This document shows positions 59,031 through 64,000 of a stretch of 64,000 nt of DNA, in pieces (within the stretch, counting starts at the first letter, position 1; each line of letters starts with the position of its first letter). Below the pieces are notes generated by a model, which was given only the letters and a program-made list of their open reading frames with translations, searched no databases and had not been told where the DNA came from. The translations under genes and the position numbers were made by a program. The DNA is from a virus: positions 1-64,000 of the IMG/VR virus record IMGVR_UViG_3300003873_000003; one strand, 5' to 3'.

Positions 59031-60270
59031 GGGTACTGACTCCTTTGAACGAAGAACCAAAGTTAAATGAGGTATCTAGACGAAGCGCAAAGACGCACTC
59101 GGGGCATACATGGATGTGGTTATTCTGCTTACCGTCAAGAATACCACTAGCATGGTAAGCTGTAGTATAGTCACCCTCGGGGAACTCGAACCCACAGATG
59201 TCACAAGATAGGCGTACAGAGGCATCAGCTTGAGAGTCATCCAAAGGCGTAGCGACAAGAGTACGCCTAGGAGAGTCGGGGGCAATAAAAGAAATCTTAC
59301 CTTCACTATCAGCAGTAATATCAAGAACATCAACATCAAACACCCTACAGGCAGTCTCACATACCGCACAATAAAGGATAGACTCAACTAAGTGGGAAAT
59401 ATAGCTGTCATCTGTTTCGTTCGACCCCCGTTCGCCACTCAAGGTTTCCATCAGTTCGGAGGAATACTCGGAGTACGGAAAGTCATCACGAGAGAATACA
59501 GTGCTATGATGAACTGATACACCGTCCACACCAATAGAGTAGCGTAGGGCACCTAAAAGCGGTGGAGGCGTACCAGCCTTCGGATGTAGAGACCCAACCA
59601 CAAGGATATAATAAAACTGCTCGTGTTCAAAAGGTAAGTGCAACCCTCTTGAATAGTGGGTAATTAGGGCGTTGTCCGCAGGGCTAAGGCAGGTGGCAGG
59701 GTCTGTAGTGTACACAGGTTTCAGTATCGAAGTACCGTTGTGGTAGATATTCATCATAGTGGGGTCTCCTTGTTTTTGAGCATATTGTAGAGTGTAGCGT
59801 AGAGCATAGCTATCAGGTTTGCGGTGGGTGGTTATAACAGTACATCCATTAGCACGAGCGGCGGCATCAAGTTCGTTAGACAGACACTTGCGCACGATGT
59901 ATGAAACGTAAGATGCCGAGACAGAAGAAAACGAACTATCGGAGCCTACACTAAAGTACGTATCAGGTTCGACACATAAGGACTCTTGAAGATTCACGGC
60001 ATAAGAATCATAAGGAAACGGACTGCAATCAAATACACGTTCAGATAAGACATCCAAACATACATCAGATACACAGTACCGTACGATGCCCAAGACACGC
60101 ATATAACCTGCTGAACCTTGAGCTAGTACACTGATATATTTAGTACGCCCACGAACACCAAACCTTATGAAGGTGTCTAGCTCGGATAAGTCGTAAGAAC
60201 CTCTAAGCTCCACTATGTTTTCATCAGTGCAGACAATGAGTAAACTACCAATCGCTTTCAAAATATCCAT
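59023..60270 (-). CDS. Zinc-finger protein with an internal duplication
   Basis: The start at 60270 follows GGAGG. In the 415-residue product, residues 55-150 (YMRVLGIVRYCVSD, FPYDSYAVNLQESL, SYVSYIVRKCLSNE) and 235-330 (LLGALRYSIGVDG, FPYSEYSSELMETL, SYISHLVESILYCA) are two copies of one unit. A C-terminal CDICGFEF...CPEC finger closes it. Function unknown; it overlaps the SbcC-like gene by 8 bases, which suggests a joint role. Confidence 0.62.
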   Translation of the reverse strand: MDILKAIGSLLIVCTDENIVELRGSYDLSELDTFIRFGVRGRTKYISVLAQGSAGYMRVLGIVRYCVSDVCLDVLSERVFDCSPFPYDSYAVNLQESLCVEPDTYFSVGSDSSFSSVSASYVSYIVRKCLSNELDAAARANGCTVITTHRKPDSYALRYTLQYAQKQGDPTMMNIYHNGTSILKPVYTTDPATCLSPADNALITHYSRGLHLPFEHEQFYYILVVGSLHPKAGTPPPLLGALRYSIGVDGVSVHHSTVFSRDDFPYSEYSSELMETLSGERGSNETDDSYISHLVESILYCAVCETACRVFDVDVLDITADSEGKISFIAPDSPRRTLVATPLDDSQADASVRLSCDICGFEFPEGDYTTAYHASGILDGKQNNHIHVCPECVFALRLDTSFNFGSSFKGVSTHD

Positions 60271-60283
60271 CACGCCTCCAAAG

Positions 60284-60322
60284 AAAAAACGCCACCCCGT
60301 GTGTGCGGTAGTGGCGTTTCGG
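60284..60322 (-). terminator. Rho-independent terminator
   Basis: Nine-base stem (AAACGCCAC and complement), 15-base loop, then TTTTTTC, just upstream of the ribosome binding site for 59023-60270. Confidence 0.88.
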
Positions 60323-60331
60323 TTATGCAGT

Positions 60332-60341
60332 ATTTACAGTT
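60332..60341 (-). promoter_or_regulatory. AAACTGTAAATA boundary motif
   Basis: Minus-strand AAAACTGTAAATAC between the 52-residue gene and the terminator at 60284. Confidence 0.45.
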
Positions 60342-60359
60342 TTGAGATTAAGCAGCTAC

Positions 60360-60518
60360 CTAAAAACTAGGATGCCATTCAGGTAGAACACCATCATGTA
60401 AGTACCCCTTAACAGCTTCAATAGAGGCGCACACAAGCACACCACCAGTAACGTTAAGCCCTGCGAGGGACGCTTTTAGCGATGCCTTAGCGTCAAGATT
60501 CATCATGTCATCATACAT
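60360..60518 (-). CDS. 52-residue protein ending in the Lcl-family WHP motif
   Basis: A small gene with ATG at 60518 and AAGGAG 7-8 bases upstream. Its last 20 residues (VKGYLHDGVLPEWHPSF) match the ends of the Lcl-like proteins at 1-2668 (such as LPDWHPSF), but no WRLPTxFEL part is present. So the motif is a movable end module. Function unknown. Confidence 0.62.
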   Translation of the reverse strand: MYDDMMNLDAKASLKASLAGLNVTGGVLVCASIEAVKGYLHDGVLPEWHPSF

Positions 60519-60530
60519 AGAATAAACTCC

Positions 60531-60725
60531 TTATGGTTTTGGTTCTTCATAACCATGTAAGACCTGCGAAAGAAACGAGCGGATGCAACGCACAGATAAA
60601 GCAACCGCAACCGTCAGGTAAAATACCACCACAACACCACAGAAGATGGCAATTATACCCCCAGCACCTACGAGACCGACACATAGCTGAAAAAAGCGTT
60701 CGAGGAAATCAGATATTGCCGTCAT
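60531..60725 (-). CDS. Small membrane protein
   Basis: The start at 60725 follows AAGGAGG. A 64-residue protein with a long hydrophobic stretch (residues 15-45, GLVGAGGIIAIFCGVVVVFY) and a charged end. It overlaps the previous gene by 17 bases. One of three successive membrane-protein genes; function unknown. Confidence 0.6.
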   Translation of the reverse strand: MTAISDFLERFFQLCVGLVGAGGIIAIFCGVVVVFYLTVAVALSVRCIRSFLSQVLHGYEEPKP

Positions 60726-60960
60726 AGGTAGCCTCCTTAGGGGATTCTTCGCACAAGTAATCACGGAGTTTAGGGTAGCCGAACGCCTTGAGTACCCCAC
60801 CAGCTAGTACCAAAGCAATCACTACCACAAGTATAGGTAGGAGTAGGACAACTATAACAACACCTACCGTAATGAAGTAGGCTAGGAGATTAAGACCATC
60901 TACAACGATGGTACGTAAAAACGTCCAACTGTTAGCAAGAAATTTTGTTACTTGTTCCAT
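60709..60960 (-). CDS. Small membrane protein
   Basis: An 83-residue protein with one or two closely spaced spans (residues 25-60, FITVGVVIVVLLLPILVVVI). The acidic C-terminus would lie on one side. Start at 60960, with GGAGG upstream. Function unknown. Confidence 0.6.
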   Translation of the reverse strand: MEQVTKFLANSWTFLRTIVVDGLNLLAYFITVGVVIVVLLLPILVVVIALVLAGGVLKAFGYPKLRDYLCEESPKEATYDGNI

Positions 60961-61012
60961 CAGTATAGCCTCCGAGCTAGTTTAAGTTTTAAGTTCACAT
61001 AGCATGTGTACA

Positions 61013-61387
61013 TCACCACCTACCCCAGTATCTAAACAAGTCCTTGATTCTAACACCTACCCGAACCGAGAAAGAAGTGAACCGTGACTCAATATAGTCT
61101 AAAGCAGCAACAAGCAACTTAGTGGACTCTCTACCTACAGCTTCCACCAAGTACGCAAGAAGCCACACGAAAGAAAGAGCTAGAGTGATGAGTAGCATAG
61201 GGACCAACAACGTAAGCCACAGCAAACAGTATCCCACAACAACACACAAAGGGAGAAGGAACACTGCAACCTTCGAGCATATTGACTGCGCATGATGCAG
61301 CAAGTCCCACTTTACGAGAAGGTGCGCCACATAGCTTTGCGCACTTAACCACATAATGTTTAGGTTACGGATAACAGAGTTAATCAT
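61013..61387 (-). CDS. Small membrane protein
   Basis: A 124-residue protein with a central hydrophobic region of about 45 residues (VFLLPLCVVVGYCLLWLTLL and following), likely two spans, with amphipathic helices on both sides and a basic end. The start overlaps the DnaX-like stop (ATGA). Function unknown. Confidence 0.6.
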   Translation of the reverse strand: MINSVIRNLNIMWLSAQSYVAHLLVKWDLLHHAQSICSKVAVFLLPLCVVVGYCLLWLTLLVPMLLITLALSFVWLLAYLVEAVGRESTKLLVAALDYIESRFTSFSVRVGVRIKDLFRYWGRW

Positions 61388-62457
61388 AGCGCCAGCAACC
61401 GAGCAATCAATAGTTGCTTATCATCAATGGTGAAGGTCGTGAACTCTTTTTTCAAGTCAACCAACCCATTCATAATCGCAGTCATGTCTTCCAAATCAGG
61501 AGCTTCTTTTAGCTTGCGGAACTTGGCTAAGAACGTGCGTCTATCATACGAAACATAGTCCAGCTTCACCTTAGACATGTAGTACAAGGCACAAGTATGA
61601 AACTCAAGCATCTTACCTAGAGCCCCAATACTGCAATAGCGAACAATGCTTGTTGGGTTGTTCGTATAAACACCCATCAGAACTTCAATGGCAGCAACCC
61701 CACTTGTCACGTCAAACTGCTCACCGAATGTTTTAAGGACATCAACGTTCTCGCCTGACGCAATGATGTTAGCCACACCTTCGAGAAGCTGCAAAGAGTC
61801 CCTAGGTTGACCGCCTGTAGCATCAAGGATTTGACTCAAGATTTTATCCCGTTCTTCTTGGCTCTTGAATCGGATACGCTCTGCCTTAGCAGTAGCCTTC
61901 AAGAAAGGCATCATATCCTTAGGGGTCAACCTACGTAGGTTCAGCTTAACACATCGACCGATGATGGTGTTCATCATCTTATCAGGGTCAGTTGTAGCCA
62001 AGAGGAACACTGTATGTTCAGGGGGTTCTTCCAGTAACTTCAACAAACACGATGCACCTGCTTTTGTCATTTGGTGACATTCATCGAGCAAAAAGACCCG
62101 CATGTTGTAATGAGGCATAAATTGAGATTGTTGCTTCAATGCACGGATGTCGTCAATACCACGGCTATCACCCATGTTCATCTCGATGAAATCGGGGTGC
62201 ATGGTGGATTTGCAAGAGGAACACTCGCCGCAGGGGTCGGCTCCTTTTAGGTTTTGGCAGTTCACAATCGAAGCTAAGATTCGAGATATGGTTGTCTTTC
62301 CACTTCCAGTGTCTCCAGATATTAAGATAGCGTTAGGTACGTTACGGCGCTTAACCATACCTTTTATCATATCACACACAGGCTTTTGACCAACAACCTC
62401 GCCGAGCGTTCGAGGGCGCAGTTTCACCGCCAAACTTTCTGATACCATTGAACTCAT
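61384..62457 (-). CDS. Clamp loader ATPase, DnaX-like
   Basis: A 357-residue AAA+ protein with LRPRTLGEVVGQ, Walker A SGDTGSGKTT (residues 44-53), the zinc site CGECSSC, Walker B FLLDECHQM, LLKLLEEPPEHTVFLLATT (sensor 1) and GGQPRDSLQLL (sensor 2). It is the motor of the clamp loader for the DnaN-like clamp at 28310. DnaX-type loaders need a delta-type wrench; none is recognised here. Confidence 0.92.
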   Translation of the reverse strand: MSSMVSESLAVKLRPRTLGEVVGQKPVCDMIKGMVKRRNVPNAILISGDTGSGKTTISRILASIVNCQNLKGADPCGECSSCKSTMHPDFIEMNMGDSRGIDDIRALKQQSQFMPHYNMRVFLLDECHQMTKAGASCLLKLLEEPPEHTVFLLATTDPDKMMNTIIGRCVKLNLRRLTPKDMMPFLKATAKAERIRFKSQEERDKILSQILDATGGQPRDSLQLLEGVANIIASGENVDVLKTFGEQFDVTSGVAAIEVLMGVYTNNPTSIVRYCSIGALGKMLEFHTCALYYMSKVKLDYVSYDRRTFLAKFRKLKEAPDLEDMTAIMNGLVDLKKEFTTFTIDDKQLLIARLLAL

Positions 62458-62498
62458 AATGAAACTCCTATTAAACTATAATAAAACTCTTTCACGTC

Positions 62499-62508
62499 AT
62501 TTACAGAA
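62499..62508 (-). promoter_or_regulatory. TCTGTAAATG boundary motif
   Basis: Minus-strand TTCTGTAAATGACG, then TTATAG 18 bases after the TGTAAA hexamer; between the terminator and the DnaX-like start. Confidence 0.5.
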
Positions 62509-62514
62509 ACCTAC

Positions 62515-62557
62515 AACGAAAAAGGCAACGTAACTGATATAGTGTTACGTTGCCTTA
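62515..62557 (-). terminator. Rho-independent terminator after 62566-63219
   Basis: Thirteen-base perfect arms (AAGGCAACGTAAC and complement) followed by TTTTTC. Confidence 0.9.
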
Positions 62558-62565
62558 ACATAAAG

Positions 62566-63219
62566 CTAGTCCCCTACAGTATCGTCACTAGGTACGAGAC
62601 TTTCAGTTTCATCGGTTGATTCATCGGGATTGCGGACATAGCCGTCACCCTCGGTAGTTGAGCTGTCAACATCCATAGACAAAGGAGCCGCAGAATAACA
62701 GGTGGACGGCACATACCAACCTTCGAGCAGCAAGTCTTCGAGCGATGGGTTCCAACCTCCGCAGAAAAGTCGGTCAGGTTCAACGGTCAAGGCTTCACCT
62801 ACATCGTCATAGGTGTTCTTATCGAACAAGTACACACCCAACATCATAGAGGAGGGGTCATAGTCTTTCAAGGCGAAAGGTTTTAGTGGGTCAGGTGCTA
62901 CAGAATCCACCAAAGCAACCACCATAACAGTCTCCTTCTGCGCAGGCGTAAGAACAACAGGGATAGAGGCAGGTAATGCCCCATCGAAGTTCTTATGTGC
63001 AACTAGCTTACCACGATGCAGAACATCAAGCAAGCAAGTGCGCTCTACAGGTTCAGAGACAGTAGCAGCTACTGCGGAGTGTAAGCTATCAATAGCCTCA
63101 CCTACGGTATCACCCGATGCTATATCTTGTGTTACATCAGCCCCCGTTGCAGTGACTTTAGTGGTTGTAGTACCATTTGAGGTTTTACCTCGCTTGTTCT
63201 TGTTCTTTCTCATTTTCAT
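62566..63219 (-). CDS. Unknown 217-residue protein
   Basis: Start at the second of three close ATG codons, where AAGGAG spacing fits best. A basic N-terminus (KMRKNKNKRGKTSNG) and a Thr/Ala-rich linker precede a 150-residue folded part (around SIPVVLTPAQKETVMVVALVDS). An acidic, Ser-rich end follows. No family recognised. Confidence 0.58.
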   Translation of the reverse strand: MKMRKNKNKRGKTSNGTTTTKVTATGADVTQDIASGDTVGEAIDSLHSAVAATVSEPVERTCLLDVLHRGKLVAHKNFDGALPASIPVVLTPAQKETVMVVALVDSVAPDPLKPFALKDYDPSSMMLGVYLFDKNTYDDVGEALTVEPDRLFCGGWNPSLEDLLLEGWYVPSTCYSAAPLSMDVDSSTTEGDGYVRNPDESTDETESLVPSDDTVGD

Positions 63220-63299
63220 CATTCTCCTTTTAGTTTAACTTAGTAGGGGTTCAACTAGACATGCGTAACTGCACTCTAGGACTTACACTGTTTAAGTGA

Positions 63300-63677
63300 C
63301 TAACTTGTAGTATCACCTTCGCCGTTAGCAGTCTCCCGCATAGCTTGTTTATATTGGCGCAAGCGAAGAATATCCTTATTCAGTTTGTACTCTTGCCGAC
63401 ATGCTTTACGGACTCGTTTCTGATAGGAAGCCTCCAGACCATCATTTAGGTTAGCGACTAAACCCTTGACGGTATCAGACTGACCAGCAACACTAAGTGA
63501 CTCATCAAGAAGAAGTTTAGCCTCGTGTATCGCCAACGAACACCTAAGAAGCTTTTTGCTGCGGCGAGCTACTTTACGTTCCAAACGGATTAGGGTTCGC
63601 AAGCCCGAGTTGGATTCAGTTAAGTACGCTGATTTTCCTCCCCCTGTATCCGACTGCTTGTCTTTCTCGTTACTCAT
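63300..63677 (-). CDS. Small basic helical protein
   Basis: A 125-residue, basic, helical protein (LIRLERKVARRSKKLLRC and YQKRVRKACRQEYKLNKDIL). Start at 63677, with AAAGGAGG upstream. It might bind nucleic acid. Not recognised. Confidence 0.58.
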   Translation of the reverse strand: MSNEKDKQSDTGGGKSAYLTESNSGLRTLIRLERKVARRSKKLLRCSLAIHEAKLLLDESLSVAGQSDTVKGLVANLNDGLEASYQKRVRKACRQEYKLNKDILRLRQYKQAMRETANGEGDTTS

Positions 63678-63728
63678 TGTTTGTACCTCCTTTCGTACTT
63701 CGTGCGGTGGCTTTACACTTTCTAGCCA

Positions 63729-64000
63729 TCACTTCTTAGGTATAGATTTCATCTTGAAGCATTTACCCCCGTTAGCGAATGGGCAGGGGTACACAGACTT
63801 ACCGCTCGCATCCTTCTTCATGTAACCATTAAAGAACTCTGATTTGTATTCGGCTAGGCTCTTGCACGGTTTAGCTTTCAAAAGAAACTTCTCCGCAGAA
63901 GCATGTTTCGGGTCTTTAAGTAGGGCTGTGCCTGCACGCCTTTGTTTGTATTCCATATCCATCTTGCGTACCTCATCTGCCCTCACAGATTCATCCGTTG
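63729..64000 (-). CDS. Protein with C-terminal cysteine pair, 5' end outside window
   Basis: The frame is open to the window edge; the first visible possible start (GTG at 63986) lacks a ribosome binding site, so the gene probably begins outside. The visible 90 residues are basic, ending with YPCPFANGGKCFKMKSIPKK, a possible small metal site. Function unknown. Confidence 0.5.
   Translation of the reverse strand, partial: TDESVRADEVRKMDMEYKQRRAGTALLKDPKHASAEKFLLKAKPCKSLAEYKSEFFNGYMKKDASGKSVYPCPFANGGKCFKMKSIPKK

Noticed and set aside
59023-60270. SbcD/gp47-like nuclease
   Set aside because: The position fits, but no metallophosphatase motifs (DxH, GDxxD, GNH) are present.
1-64000. tRNA genes
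   Set aside because: No cloverleaf with the conserved T-loop sequence was noticed by eye; a covariance search was not possible.

Overview
The window reads as part of a large, lytic, tailed double-stranded DNA phage with a bacterial host. Every gene I can support lies on the minus strand, packed into head-to-tail operons with ATGA-type overlaps and strong GGAG-type ribosome binding sites. The core genes are viral: a terminase large subunit, a DnaB-type helicase, a family A DNA polymerase, a sliding clamp and clamp loader, a two-subunit type II topoisomerase, an NAD-dependent ligase, an SbcC/gp46-like ATPase, SF1, SF2 and SNF2 helicases, dUTPase and a PAAR tail-spike tip. No rRNA, tRNA, CRISPR array, integrase or insertion sequence was seen. 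I cannot name the host or the nearest described phage from sequence alone.

Layout by coordinate (transcription runs from high to low numbers). 1-3048: five tandem Lcl/DUF1566-like genes. 3201-4774: small paralogous early-type genes with shared promoters and operators. 5032-8369: topoisomerase. 8414-11648: small proteins, including a histone-tail-like protein with a long acidic tail, and a DUF2786-like protein behind four stacked sigma70-type promoters. 12025-14507: two more Lcl-like genes, a small lipoprotein and unknowns. 14662-18457: QueE, a pentapeptide-repeat protein, a DksA/TraR-type zinc finger and LigA. 18582-25629: terminase and helicases. 25674-32907: FolE, three tandem paralogues of unknown function, sliding clamp, DNA polymerase and a compact ABC ATPase. 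32964-41138: a contiguous nucleobase-modification cluster. 41284-52425: a giant SNF2 ATPase, a nucleotide kinase-like protein, small unknowns, a Dda/RecD-like helicase and dUTPase. 52493-56799: membrane proteins, the PAAR tip and three related helical proteins. 56946-64000: SbcC-like ATPase, a duplicated zinc protein, small membrane proteins, DnaX-like clamp loader and unknowns.

The most interesting region is 33633-41138. In order of transcription it encodes a protein with the archaeosine synthase (ArcS) lysine-transfer motif, QueC, a second QueC-like enzyme, a PurD-like ATP-grasp ligase, a methyltransferase-like protein, a lysine 2,3-aminomutase that keeps its lysine-binding aspartates, and a FemAB/GNAT-type acyltransferase. 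FolE and QueE are encoded elsewhere in the window. Together they suggest synthesis of a 7-deazaguanine base and decoration of it with a lysine- or beta-lysine-derived group, probably in phage DNA. That chemistry is inference. No QueD and no TGT/DpdA-like transglycosylase is visible here; they would have to lie outside the window or come from the host.

Regulation: one promoter family has TTTACA, a 17-bp spacer and TATACT-like -10 boxes, and four of its members share a conserved leader. A second minus-strand motif, AA(C/G)TGTAAAT(G), recurs at operon boundaries, often beside strong hairpin terminators. Three small genes appear frameshifted (near 4150, 10430 and 14375), either through programmed shifts, real mutations or sequence errors.
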